Origin: Massilia sp. Leaf139
Lineage (GTDB): Bacteria > Pseudomonadota > Gammaproteobacteria > Burkholderiales > Burkholderiaceae_D
Assembly: GCF_001424165.1 (NCBI RefSeq)
Contig: NZ_LMOJ01000006.1
Span: 915 to 40,721 of the forward strand
Direction of reading: 5' to 3'
Length of the DNA: 39,807 nt
In this document: positions 22,053 through 30,686 of the stretch, in pieces
Position numbering within the stretch: the first letter of the stretch is position 1
Layout: each line of letters opens with the position of its first letter
The notes under the pieces: generated by a model
What the model was told of the DNA's origin: nothing
The model's database searches: none
What the model saw: the letters and a program-made list of their open reading frames with translations, nothing else
Made by a program: the position numbers and the translations under genes

Positions 22053-22742
22053 ATGCAACTGAATCCGATCCAGCTGTTCGACACCGAATCGTCCACTTTC
22101 ACGTATATCCTGAACGCGCCGGGCTCGAAGCAGGCCGTCATTATCGATCCCGTCGACCGACACTGGGAACGCGACCTGCGCCACCTCGAACGCCTGGGAC
22201 TGGAGCTGGCCTATGTGCTGGAGACGCACGCCCATGCCGATCACGTGACTTCGGCCGGCAAGCTGCGCGAGCTCACCGGCGCCCAGGCCGCCGTGCCCAG
22301 CGGCTGCGGCATCGCGCCGGCCGAGCTGCAGTTGAACGACGGCGACATCATCCGCTTCGGCACGGGCGAGGAAATCCTGGTGCTGCACACCCCTGGCCAC
22401 ACGGCCGGCAGCATGAGCTATGTCTGGCGCGGCAATGTCTTCACCGGCGACACGCTCTTGATTGATGGCTGCGGGCGCACCGACTTCCAGAGCGGCAGCA
22501 GCGACGCGCTCTACGACAGCGTCACGGGCAAGCTGTTCACGCTGCCCGACGACACGCGGATGTGGCCGGGGCACGATTACAAGGGCCAGTCGGTGTCGAC
22601 GATCGGCTGGGAGAAACAGCACAACGTGCGGCTGGCGAAACGCAGCCGCGAGGATTTCGTCAAGCTGATGGCTGAACTCAATTTGCCGAAACCGAAACTG
22701 ATCGATGTGGCGGTGCCGGCGAACCAGAACCTGGGCCTGTAG
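22053..22742 (+). CDS. Persulfide dioxygenase, ETHE1-like metallo-beta-lactamase fold
   Basis: The 229-residue enzyme starts at an ATG with a strong GAAGGAG site. It has the metal motif THAHADHV (His59, His61, Asp63, His64), HTPGHTAGS (about 109-117), FTGDTLLIDGCGRTDFQSG (about 130-148) and PGHDYKG (about 172-178). GCGRTDFQ is diagnostic for ETHE1-type persulfide dioxygenases, which use one iron to oxidise glutathione persulfide to sulfite. In the BigR operon of Xylella and Agrobacterium a related beta-lactamase-like protein (Blh) has the same role. It is the last gene of the sulfide-detoxification operon. Confidence 0.93.
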   Translation: MQLNPIQLFDTESSTFTYILNAPGSKQAVIIDPVDRHWERDLRHLERLGLELAYVLETHAHADHVTSAGKLRELTGAQAAVPSGCGIAPAELQLNDGDIIRFGTGEEILVLHTPGHTAGSMSYVWRGNVFTGDTLLIDGCGRTDFQSGSSDALYDSVTGKLFTLPDDTRMWPGHDYKGQSVSTIGWEKQHNVRLAKRSREDFVKLMAELNLPKPKLIDVAVPANQNLGL

Positions 22743-22942
22743 TACTGCGTTGGACATCTGCGCCGCGCGGCCCGGCTGCGCCCCCTCGTGGACGCTTGTC
22801 CGGTTCGGCAGAAGGAAGGCCGTGCCGGTTCCGCGCATGCAAGGAAGCACGGTACAAGTCGGGAATTTTTCCCACGCCTGAGCACACGCATTTCCCGTAC
22901 TCTTCCATTGACAATAACAGGCCGTCAAGGGAGGCAAGGACA

Positions 22943-25282
22943 ATGCCACTTCCACTTTATCCTCGCTTCGTCTCCCTGCTGGGAGCGGCCTGCGGCGCCA
23001 TCGCGGCGCCAGTGCTCGCGCAAACCGATCCAGCCATGCCCGTGGTCGAAGTCGTCGGCACCACGCCGCTGCCGGGCATCGGCGTCGACCGGGCGCTGCT
23101 TCCTTACCCCGTACAGACCGCCGGCAAGGCCGAGCGCGAACGGTCGGGTGCGGCCAACCTGAGCGAATACATGGCCCAGAACCTCACCGGCGTCAACGTC
23201 AACGAGGTGCAGGGCAGCCCTTTCCAGAACGACCTGACCTTCCGCGGCTATCGCGCTTCGCCGCTGCTGGGCGCGCCCCAGGGCATCTCCGTCTTTCTCG
23301 ACGGGATACGCATCAACGAAGCCTTTGGCGACGTCGTCAACTGGGACATGCTGCCCGAAGCGGCGATATCGAGCGTGATGCTGGTGCCGGGCGCTAATCC
23401 GACCTATGGCCTGAATGCGCTGGGCGGGGCGCTGGCCTTCAGAACCCGATCCGGCCGTACCGACCCGGGCTTCGAGGCAGGCCTGTCGCTGGGCAGTTTT
23501 GGCCGCAAGCGCATCGACCTCGCCTACGGCGGGCAATTCGACGGCGGCTGGCATGCCTTCGTCGCCGGCACCCGCTTCGCCGAAAACGGCTGGCGCGACC
23601 ACTCGGACGGTCGGCTCGGCAACGTCTTCGCGAAACTCGGCCGCAGCATCGGGGGCGACAGCTGGAGCCTGGCGCTGCTGCAGGGATCGAGCACCCTGGT
23701 GGGCAACGGCCTGCTGCCGGACGACCTGTACGAGAACCGGCGCAGGACGGTCTATACCCATCCCGACCGGAGCAGGAACCGGGTGCAGCAGCTTGCCTTC
23801 AATGCCGAACACTGGCTCGACAAGGACACCGTGGTCTCCACCCTCGTCTTCGGCCGCAAGAGCCGGCGCGCCACCGTCAACGGCGACATCCATCCCGCCT
23901 ACGAAGCCTATGCCGACGCCTGCGCGGACGGATTCGACGCCGCCGGCGCGCCTCGCGACGACGATTGCGTCGATAACGCGGGCAACCCGCTCACGCGCGA
24001 CGCCGCACTCGGTCTCGCTCCGGGCGTGCTGAATCAGACCCGCAGCCGCCAGAGCGCGTACGGATTCGGCTTGAACCTGTCGCGCGACAGCGGCATCCAC
24101 AAGCTCAGCGTCGGCTTCGCGGCCGAGCGCAACCGGGTGCGCTACGCGCAGACCACCGAAGATGCGGGCTTCGACGCCAGCCGCGGCGCCGTCCCCTTCC
24201 CTGGCGCGGCGCCTGCGCTCGACGCGGCCGTGCGCGGCCACGCCTGGAACGCCGGGGTGTACGCCGCCGACACCCTGGCGCTGTCCGGTTCCACCCACCT
24301 GACGGCTTCGGCCCGTTACAACGTCGCCAAGGTCACGAACACGCTGACGGACGAGGACGGGGTGCAGCCCACCGAATCCTTCCGCTACACCAAACTGAAC
24401 CCCGCGCTCGGGATTACCCACCGGCTCGCGGGCGGCTGGACGCTGTTCGCCAACCTGGCCCGGAACACGCGTGTGCCGACCGTGATCGAACTCGGATGCG
24501 CCGACCCCGAGCAGCCTTGCGCCCTTCCCACCGGCCTGCAGGCCGATCCTTTTCTGGAGCAGGTGAGCTCGCGCACGATCGAGGCGGGTGCGCGCTTCGG
24601 CGACCGCAAGGGCGCGCTCTCGGTCTCGGCCTACCAGAGCAGCAACCGCGACGACATCCTGTTCCTGCGCGCCGGCGCGACCCAACTGGGCTACTTCGAC
24701 AACTTCGAACGCACCCGCCACCGCGGCATCGACCTGTCGGCGCAGCGCGGATTCGGACGCTTCGCCGCCCGCCTCGGCTACAGCTACCTGGAGGCGACCT
24801 ATGACGCGCACGGCAGCCTGTTCGCGGGCGAACGCACCGTGCAGGTCGGCCCCGGCACCCGCATCGCCGGCCTGCCGCGCCATACGGTGAAACTGGGGCT
24901 GGACTGGCGCCCGTCCGCGCAGTGGACTATCGGCGCCGACCTCGTCGCCGTCTCCAGCCTGGTCACGCAGGGCAATGAAGACGGCCTGCTCGAGGATCCC
25001 GAGGACGACGAGCCCCTCGCCCTCGGCGACGCCGGCATTGCCGGCCACGCCCTGCTGGCCCTGCGCGCCAGCTACAAGCCCTCGCGCCAGCTGGAGTTTT
25101 ATGCGCGCGTCAACAACGTGCTGGATCGGCGGTACGAAACCTATGGCGTGCTGGCCGAGAACCTGTTCCCCGGAGGAGTGCTGGCGCAACCGGCGCTTGC
25201 TACCGAGGGCGCGCAGGACGCCCGCTTCGTTGCACCCGGCGCGCCGCGCTCGATCAACGTCGGCATGAACTTTCGGTTCTGA
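22943..25282 (+). CDS. TonB-dependent outer-membrane receptor
   Basis: With the ATG at 22943 (AAGGA and GGGAGG upstream) the product is 779 residues. A signal peptide ends near APVLAQ (26). The plug domain (about 45-170) contains LSEYMAQNLTGVNVNEVQG, TFRGYRASPLLGAPQGISVF and NPTYGLNALGGALAF. A beta-barrel follows, ending in the aromatic residue of NVGMNFRF, as required for barrel insertion. Two extracellular-loop cysteine pairs are visible (CADGFDAAGAPRDDDC near 330 and CADPEQPC near 517). Substrate is not evident; there is no siderophore gene nearby. A two-component pair lies convergent downstream. It could import a metal chelate or an organic nutrient. Confidence 0.93.
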   Translation: MPLPLYPRFVSLLGAACGAIAAPVLAQTDPAMPVVEVVGTTPLPGIGVDRALLPYPVQTAGKAERERSGAANLSEYMAQNLTGVNVNEVQGSPFQNDLTFRGYRASPLLGAPQGISVFLDGIRINEAFGDVVNWDMLPEAAISSVMLVPGANPTYGLNALGGALAFRTRSGRTDPGFEAGLSLGSFGRKRIDLAYGGQFDGGWHAFVAGTRFAENGWRDHSDGRLGNVFAKLGRSIGGDSWSLALLQGSSTLVGNGLLPDDLYENRRRTVYTHPDRSRNRVQQLAFNAEHWLDKDTVVSTLVFGRKSRRATVNGDIHPAYEAYADACADGFDAAGAPRDDDCVDNAGNPLTRDAALGLAPGVLNQTRSRQSAYGFGLNLSRDSGIHKLSVGFAAERNRVRYAQTTEDAGFDASRGAVPFPGAAPALDAAVRGHAWNAGVYAADTLALSGSTHLTASARYNVAKVTNTLTDEDGVQPTESFRYTKLNPALGITHRLAGGWTLFANLARNTRVPTVIELGCADPEQPCALPTGLQADPFLEQVSSRTIEAGARFGDRKGALSVSAYQSSNRDDILFLRAGATQLGYFDNFERTRHRGIDLSAQRGFGRFAARLGYSYLEATYDAHGSLFAGERTVQVGPGTRIAGLPRHTVKLGLDWRPSAQWTIGADLVAVSSLVTQGNEDGLLEDPEDDEPLALGDAGIAGHALLALRASYKPSRQLEFYARVNNVLDRRYETYGVLAENLFPGGVLAQPALATEGAQDARFVAPGAPRSINVGMNFRF

Positions 25283-25317
25283 CGCGAAGCCGCCTGCAGG
25301 AAGCCTCCGGGGAGCAG

Positions 25318-25962
25318 CTAGCCCGGCGCGATGATCCCACGGCGCAGAGCCAGATGCACGAGCGCCGCCGACGTCGATACGTTCAGTTTCGCCTTGACCC
25401 GCGTCTGGATGTTGGCGGCGGTCTTCTGGCTGATGTTCAGCAGCTGCGCGCAGTCGGCTGCGGAGCGGCCTTGCGCCAGAAGGCGGAACACTTCGAACTC
25501 GCGCTGGCTGAGGGAGTCGAGACAGCGGCTCTCGTCGTCGGCGCCCGCATGCAGCAGGTGGCGCGACAGGTTCGCGCTCAGGAAGCGCCGGCCGGCATGG
25601 GCCGCGCGCACGGCGGCGACCATGTCCTCGGGCGCGGCCTGCTTGCTGACGAAACCGCAGGCCCCGGCGTCGAAGGTGCGCCGCACCAGGTGGGCCGAAT
25701 CGTACATGCTGAAGACCAGCACCCGGGCCTTGTCGTCGCGCGCCCTGATCCTGTGCAGCAGTTCGAGTCCGCCCGTGCCGGGCAGGGACAAGTCCGTCAC
25801 GCACACGTCGGCCGGCTGGCGCACGAAGGCGGCATAGGCCTGCTCGGCACTGCCGGCTTCGTCGATGGCCATGTCGCCGCCCTGCTCCAGCAGGCGCCGG
25901 TAGCCGGCGCGCACGACCGGATGATCGTCCACCAGCAGCACCCGTATGAGATCCCGGTTCAT
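25318..25962 (-). CDS. NarL/LuxR-type response regulator
   Basis: The ATG at 25962 overlaps the stop of the kinase gene (ATGA). The 214-residue protein has a receiver domain with VLLVDDHP (acidic pair 12-13), phosphoacceptor Asp57 in VCVTDLSLPG and the conserved Lys in FVSKQAAPEDM (about 106). A LuxR-type helix-turn-helix follows (SLSQREFEVFRLLAQGRS then LNISQKTAANIQTRVKAKL, about 147-195). It should bind DNA after phosphorylation by the adjacent kinase. Targets are unknown; the TonB receptor gene converges with it and its regulation by this pair is possible. Confidence 0.93.
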   Translation of the reverse strand: MNRDLIRVLLVDDHPVVRAGYRRLLEQGGDMAIDEAGSAEQAYAAFVRQPADVCVTDLSLPGTGGLELLHRIRARDDKARVLVFSMYDSAHLVRRTFDAGACGFVSKQAAPEDMVAAVRAAHAGRRFLSANLSRHLLHAGADDESRCLDSLSQREFEVFRLLAQGRSAADCAQLLNISQKTAANIQTRVKAKLNVSTSAALVHLALRRGIIAPG

Positions 25963-26930
25963 GTTGCGGCCGCCGCAAGCGGCAGCACCGCTTCGATGCG
26001 CACGCCCTGGCCCGGCCCGGCGCCGACCTGCATGCTGCCTTGCAGGCTGGCCACGCGCTCGCGCATGCCGGTCAGGCCGAAGCCTCCCTGGAGTTCGCCC
26101 TCTGCGCCGAGGCCACGGCCGTCGTCCTCGATCGCCAGGCGCAGCTTCCGCCCGCAGTCGCTGCGGCGCAGTTCGACCCTGACCTGGCGCGCGTGCGCAT
26201 GGCGCGCCACATTGGTCAGGCTCTCCTGCACCAGCCGGAACAGGGTGATGCCGAGCAGGTCGTCGAGCTCTTCGGGCACGGCGACCGGGAAGAATGCGCA
26301 GCCGATACCGGTCTGCTCTTCCCACTGTTCGCAGAGTTCCTGCAAGGCAGGCACCAGCCCGAGGCTGTCGAGCGTCATCGGGCGCAGCCGGCGCAGCATG
26401 GCCTTGACCAGCCCGTACAGCGCCTCCGAGGTAGCGGCGATGCGCTGCGCACTGGCGGCGATGCCGGCGCCGTCTCCTGGCGGCGCGTGCAGGATATAGG
26501 TGGCATCAGCCCGGATCGCGGTGCAGTTCTGGCCAAGCTCGTCGTGCAGTTCGCGCGCCAGCGTGCGCCGTTCGTTCTCCTGCACCAGGATCAGCTGGCG
26601 CGCCAGGTCGCGGTTACTGAGCAGCAGCGTCACCACCTGCCTTTGCGCCGCCAGCCGTTCCCGCACTTCGCGCTGCGCCTGCCGGGTGCGGCGCCAGGAA
26701 AACCACAACAAGCCGGCGAACAGCACCACCAGCGTTCCAGGCAGTTCGTCCACCTGCCAAGCCTCGTGGCGCAGCTCCCAGGCGGTGATCCGCTCGGACA
26801 GCTCGAAGCGGATCGAGAAAAGAAACGCCGTCGCAGTCAGGGCGACGACGACGCCCAGGTCGATGGCGACGCTGTGGCGGCCGGCGTCGGTGCTGGCGCG
26901 CGGGGACGCGTGGACAGGATCCTGGGCCAT
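25959..26930 (-). CDS. Sensor histidine kinase, HisKA_3 (NarX/UhpB type)
   Basis: With the ATG at 26930 the product is 323 residues. Membrane segments at about 23-41 and 64-80 flank a short periplasmic stretch (about 20 residues), too small for a folded sensor domain. A coiled linker leads to the phosphoacceptor His129 in TLARELHDELGQN. The ATPase shows LVQESLTNVARHAHA (N box), IEDDGRGLG (G1) and GFGLTGMRERV (G2). It forms an operon with the response regulator, which it phosphorylates. Because the periplasmic loop is tiny, it may sense a membrane signal or work with another protein. An in-frame start as far up as 27041 is possible. Confidence 0.88.
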   Translation of the reverse strand: MAQDPVHASPRASTDAGRHSVAIDLGVVVALTATAFLFSIRFELSERITAWELRHEAWQVDELPGTLVVLFAGLLWFSWRRTRQAQREVRERLAAQRQVVTLLLSNRDLARQLILVQENERRTLARELHDELGQNCTAIRADATYILHAPPGDGAGIAASAQRIAATSEALYGLVKAMLRRLRPMTLDSLGLVPALQELCEQWEEQTGIGCAFFPVAVPEELDDLLGITLFRLVQESLTNVARHAHARQVRVELRRSDCGRKLRLAIEDDGRGLGAEGELQGGFGLTGMRERVASLQGSMQVGAGPGQGVRIEAVLPLAAAAT

Positions 26931-27177
26931 CGATAGTCGCGCATTCAAGGATTGGCAAACGGGCCGCGATCGCCCGGTGGAGGCGCGGTGCGGCGTGTGC
27001 AGGGCAATTCGAGCATAGTGTTTTCTTGTGTCGTTGTCCATGCAGGTGGAATAGCGGAGGCAGCGCCTCCCTCGGCTACGCGTGTGGAAAAAAACAACGA
27101 AACCGCTACCGTCTTTCCTGCCGATCCCCGTTCAGGCGTAGAGTGATCGATGCGTAGTGCAGCATGGCGGGGGACGC

Positions 27178-29037
27178 ATGAACGGTAGCGACAAGGCGGC
27201 AACCGGTGCCACCGGCGGGCCGCGCCAGATCATCCTGTGCTGCGACGGCACCAACAACACGCTGACCGGCGGCAGCCACGACACCAATGTCCTGAAGCTG
27301 GTCGGCCTGCTGGCGCCCGAGCGCCATAACCAGCTCGTGTATTACGACCCCGGCGTCGGCGCGCCCGACCAGCTGCCGGCGCTCGGCGCCTGGAACGAAC
27401 TGGTGCGGCGCAAGGAACGCATCGCCGGCCTGGCGCAGGGCAAGGGCGTGTACGAGAACATCGCCGAAGCCTATTCCTTCCTGGTCGAGCACTACGCGCC
27501 GGGCGACCAGATCTACATCTTCGGCTTTTCGCGCGGCGCCTTCACGGCGCGCTGCGTGGCCGGCATGGTGAACCTGTTCGGCATCGTCCGCTCCGACAGC
27601 AAGACCCTGATCCTGACCCTGATCCGCGTGTATTTTTCCACGCCCAGCGACGCCACCCGGCGCGGCCGGGTGTCCTGGGGCGCCATGCGCGCGCGCCAGG
27701 CCGAGGAAGGCCGGCGCGAGAACGCGGCGCTGGCCGAGGAAACCGGCATGGTGTCGGGGAACGCGAGCGAAGACGCGATCGACGCCTATTTCGCGCGCAA
27801 GAAGAAGCGCAAGAGCACCCAGCGCGAGGTGGCCGAGCAGGTGCGCGCCGACTTCGCATCAAGCCACGGCAAGACGGCGCAGATCCACTTCATCGGCGTC
27901 TGGGACACCGTGGAATCGGTCGGCATTCCCCTGCTCTCGCGGCGCACGATCACGCGCAACGGCGGCACGCGCGACAAGCCCGGATTCCGCCACATCCGCC
28001 ATGCGCTGTCGCTCGATGAAGTGCGATCGAGCTTCGCGCCGCGCCTGTACTGGGACGAGGACTACGCGCTCGACGAGCACGACCCGGCCAGGGCGCGCAC
28101 GCTGCGCCAGCGCTGGTTCCGCGGAGTGCACAGCGATGTCGGCGGCGGCTACGACGTCAACGAATCCGGCCTGTCGGATCAGGCCCTGCACTGGATGCTG
28201 GCGGAGGCCGAGGCCTGCGGCCTGCGCCGCGAACCCGACACGCGCGCGCCCGGAGCGCAGGCCAAACCCTACATCGCCCACGACACCCCCTACGACACGC
28301 CCTGGTGGGGCGTCGCCGGCCTGAGCGTGCGCACGAACGTCACGCACCGCGACGGCGACGAAGCGCACCGGATCCGGGTTCTCGGCGAAGGCGCCGCCCT
28401 CGATCCGCAGGCACGCATCTATTCGGTGTGGAAGAGTGCCACGCTCCTGCGCAACCACCGATTCTGGCTGGCGCTGGGATGTTTCTTCATCTTCCTGCTC
28501 GCCTGCGGCTGGCTCGGCCACGCGGCCCTGCACGCCGATGCCGGCGTCGGCTTCGTCGATGCGGCCCGCCAGGGCGGCTTCGGCTTCGACGCCTGGCAGC
28601 GCGGCTTCCTCGCCGCCTGCCTGGGCGACTGGGCGCACTGCCCCGCGGCTCTGCCCTCGCCCGCGGCCGCGGCCTGGGCGGTCGGCTTCGACTTCGGCCT
28701 GATTGCCGCCTATGCCTGGCTGCTCGGACTGTGCGCAACCTGGGCCTTCCGGCAGATGGCCGGCGTCCGGCGTCCCGACGATCCGGTGCCGCCGGTCTTC
28801 GTGCTGGGCAAGGCGCCGCTGCTGGCCGTGCTGGCCGACGTGCTGGAAAACCTGATGACGCTGCTGACGCTGTGGGCCGCCGCCTGGCACAGCGACTGGC
28901 TGGCCGCCGCCTTCGGCGCCGCGATGCTGCTGGCCAACCTGGCCAAATGGACGGGCCTGGCCGCCAGCCTGGTCTTGCTCGCCTGCGGCATCCTGGCCGT
29001 CAGCGCGCGCCCGCTGCCGGCGCCTTCGCGGCCCTGA
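27178..29037 (+). CDS. DUF2235 alpha/beta hydrolase with C-terminal membrane region
   Basis: The ATG at 27178 gives 619 residues. The N-terminal hydrolase domain begins IILCCDGTNNTLTGGSHDTN (about 18-37) and has the serine nucleophile in IFGFSRGAFTARC (Ser118). It also has the family segments IGVWDTVESVG and WFRGVHSDVGGGY (about 316-328), which carry the Asp and His. DUF2235 includes the Tle1 group of type VI phospholipase effectors. This protein instead continues into about four membrane helices (from about residue 427 to the end). No type VI structural or immunity gene is nearby, so it is more likely a membrane-anchored lipase or hydrolase than an injected effector. Substrate unknown. Confidence 0.85.
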   Translation: MNGSDKAATGATGGPRQIILCCDGTNNTLTGGSHDTNVLKLVGLLAPERHNQLVYYDPGVGAPDQLPALGAWNELVRRKERIAGLAQGKGVYENIAEAYSFLVEHYAPGDQIYIFGFSRGAFTARCVAGMVNLFGIVRSDSKTLILTLIRVYFSTPSDATRRGRVSWGAMRARQAEEGRRENAALAEETGMVSGNASEDAIDAYFARKKKRKSTQREVAEQVRADFASSHGKTAQIHFIGVWDTVESVGIPLLSRRTITRNGGTRDKPGFRHIRHALSLDEVRSSFAPRLYWDEDYALDEHDPARARTLRQRWFRGVHSDVGGGYDVNESGLSDQALHWMLAEAEACGLRREPDTRAPGAQAKPYIAHDTPYDTPWWGVAGLSVRTNVTHRDGDEAHRIRVLGEGAALDPQARIYSVWKSATLLRNHRFWLALGCFFIFLLACGWLGHAALHADAGVGFVDAARQGGFGFDAWQRGFLAACLGDWAHCPAALPSPAAAAWAVGFDFGLIAAYAWLLGLCATWAFRQMAGVRRPDDPVPPVFVLGKAPLLAVLADVLENLMTLLTLWAAAWHSDWLAAAFGAAMLLANLAKWTGLAASLVLLACGILAVSARPLPAPSRP

Positions 29038-29150
29038 GCTTGCGCCGGCGCAAACGGACAAGCCCGTCCGCTTCGGCTCGGCGGCGCCGTGCGCGTGCGC
29101 CGCACGGTAGGATGGACGTCGTTTCCAGGCCGGCCATTCCGACAACGACA

Positions 29151-30485
29151 ATGAACGATTCCCTCTCCACCGAACGAGCCCTTTCCGCCCTGGCCGCACG
29201 CCGCCGCAGCCTCTACCTGCGCGTACACTGCTGGGCCGCCCTGATCGCGACGCCCTTCCTGCTGCTCGCCACGCTCACCGGCCTGCTGTACGTCTTCGTG
29301 CCGCAGATCGAAGCGCGGCTCTACGAAGGGCTCGACCGGGTGGCGCCGCGGGGTGTGATGCTGCCGCTCGACCGCTCGGTCGCCGCCGCCCAGGGCGCCG
29401 TTCCCCATGGCCTGGCGCTGCGCTCGGTGCTGCCGCCCTTCGCGCCCGGCGACAGCGTCAAGGTCTTGTTCGAGCCGGCGCGCGGGCACGAGGCAGCCGG
29501 CCATCATCACGGCGCGCCGCCCGCGTCCGCCCAGGCGGCGCGCCCGCTGACGGTCTTCGTCGATCCGTATTCCGGCCGGGTGCTGGGCGTGCAGAATACG
29601 GGCGAGCGTTTCAGCGACTGGTCGAAGTCGCTGCATTCGCGCCTGCTGCAGGGCGATGGCTGGCGCTGGATGATCGAACTGGGCGCCAGCTGGCTGCTGG
29701 TGATGCTGCTGACCGGCGTCTATCTGTGGTGGCCGCAGCCCGGCGGGAGCGGCCTGCCGCGCGCCGGCAAGACCGGCCGCGCGGCCTGGCGTCAATGGCA
29801 TGCCTTCGCCGGCGTGGCGCTGGGTCTGCTCAGCCTCGTGATGGTGGTGACCGGGATTACCTGGAGCCAGTATGCGGGCGAGCAGGTGCGCCGCCTGCGC
29901 GACGCCGCCGGCCAGGCCTCGCCGCGCGCGCCAAGCCACCTGCATTCGCGCCCGGCGCCGGGTACGCGCCAGCTCGACTGGGAAGGCGCCTGGGCGCACG
30001 CGCGCGGCATCGCGCCGCCGATCGCCATGAGCCTGAGCCCGCCGCGTGGCGCCGACGGCGTCTGGCGCGCGGCCGGGGCCGATCGCACCCAGCCGACCCG
30101 GCGCTTCGACCTGGCCTTCGATGCCTACGACGGCCGGGTGCTGTACCGGGCCGGCTGGGAGGATCAGACCGCCTTCGGCAAGGCCACCGCCGTCGGCATT
30201 CCCTTCCACCGGGGCGAATTCGGGCTCTGGAACCAGGCGCTCCTGTTCCTGTTCGGCCTCGGCGTGCTGTTCTCGCTGGTCTCGGGCTGGGTGATGTTTT
30301 ACAAGAGGAAGCGCAGCGGACGGCTCGGCTTGCCGGCCCTGCTGCCGGGCGCGCTGCGGGCAGCATCGCCGCTGGCATGGCTTGGCGCGCTGGCGCTGTG
30401 CGCGCTGATGCCGCTGTTGGCGGTGTCGGCGGCGGTGGTGCTGATGCTGGAGTGGCTGGTGCTGCAACGGGCGCGGCCGGCCTGA
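29151..30485 (+). CDS. PepSY-associated transmembrane protein (PiuB-like)
   Basis: The 444-residue protein has the PepSY_TM layout: RVHCWAALIATPFLLLATLTGLLYVFVPQIEARLY with a conserved His (about 26), then a periplasmic PepSY-like domain (about 60-160), SLHSRLLQGD and TGVYLWWP (second helix), WHAFAGVALGLLSLVMVVTGITWSQY (third), another periplasmic PepSY part, and two more helices near the C-terminus. The paired histidines could bind haem. Family members act with siderophore or metal uptake as inner-membrane reductases. A His-rich insertion (GHEAAGHHHG, about 107-116) could bind metal. The start could also be the ATG at 29112. It may serve the TonB receptor nearby, but this is inference. Confidence 0.85.
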   Translation: MNDSLSTERALSALAARRRSLYLRVHCWAALIATPFLLLATLTGLLYVFVPQIEARLYEGLDRVAPRGVMLPLDRSVAAAQGAVPHGLALRSVLPPFAPGDSVKVLFEPARGHEAAGHHHGAPPASAQAARPLTVFVDPYSGRVLGVQNTGERFSDWSKSLHSRLLQGDGWRWMIELGASWLLVMLLTGVYLWWPQPGGSGLPRAGKTGRAAWRQWHAFAGVALGLLSLVMVVTGITWSQYAGEQVRRLRDAAGQASPRAPSHLHSRPAPGTRQLDWEGAWAHARGIAPPIAMSLSPPRGADGVWRAAGADRTQPTRRFDLAFDAYDGRVLYRAGWEDQTAFGKATAVGIPFHRGEFGLWNQALLFLFGLGVLFSLVSGWVMFYKRKRSGRLGLPALLPGALRAASPLAWLGALALCALMPLLAVSAAVVLMLEWLVLQRARPA

Positions 30486-30686
30486 GGGCTGCCGCGGCCC
30501 GGGATCAGACGAGCTCCGGCGCCGCCGCTTCGGCGCCGCAGAGGGGCAGCACCCGCGCACGGTCGTGCGTGGCGCCTGCATCGCCGGCGCGGCGCGCAGT
30601 ACGTGCCGGTGTCAGGGTAGACAGGCGCAGCGGAGGCCGCGCACGCCGGGCCATCGCGCTGCATGCGCGGGTACAGGTCACAGCGC

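Noticed and set aside
22925..25978. A 1017-codon open frame on the minus strand across the TonB receptor gene
   Set aside because: It is an antisense shadow of a clearly coding high-GC gene, with Arg/Gly/Ala/Gln-rich composition and no domain.
27178..29037. A type VI secretion effector cluster
   Set aside because: Only the DUF2235 domain would suggest it; no VgrG, PAAR, Hcp or immunity gene is present and the protein has a membrane-embedded C-terminus.
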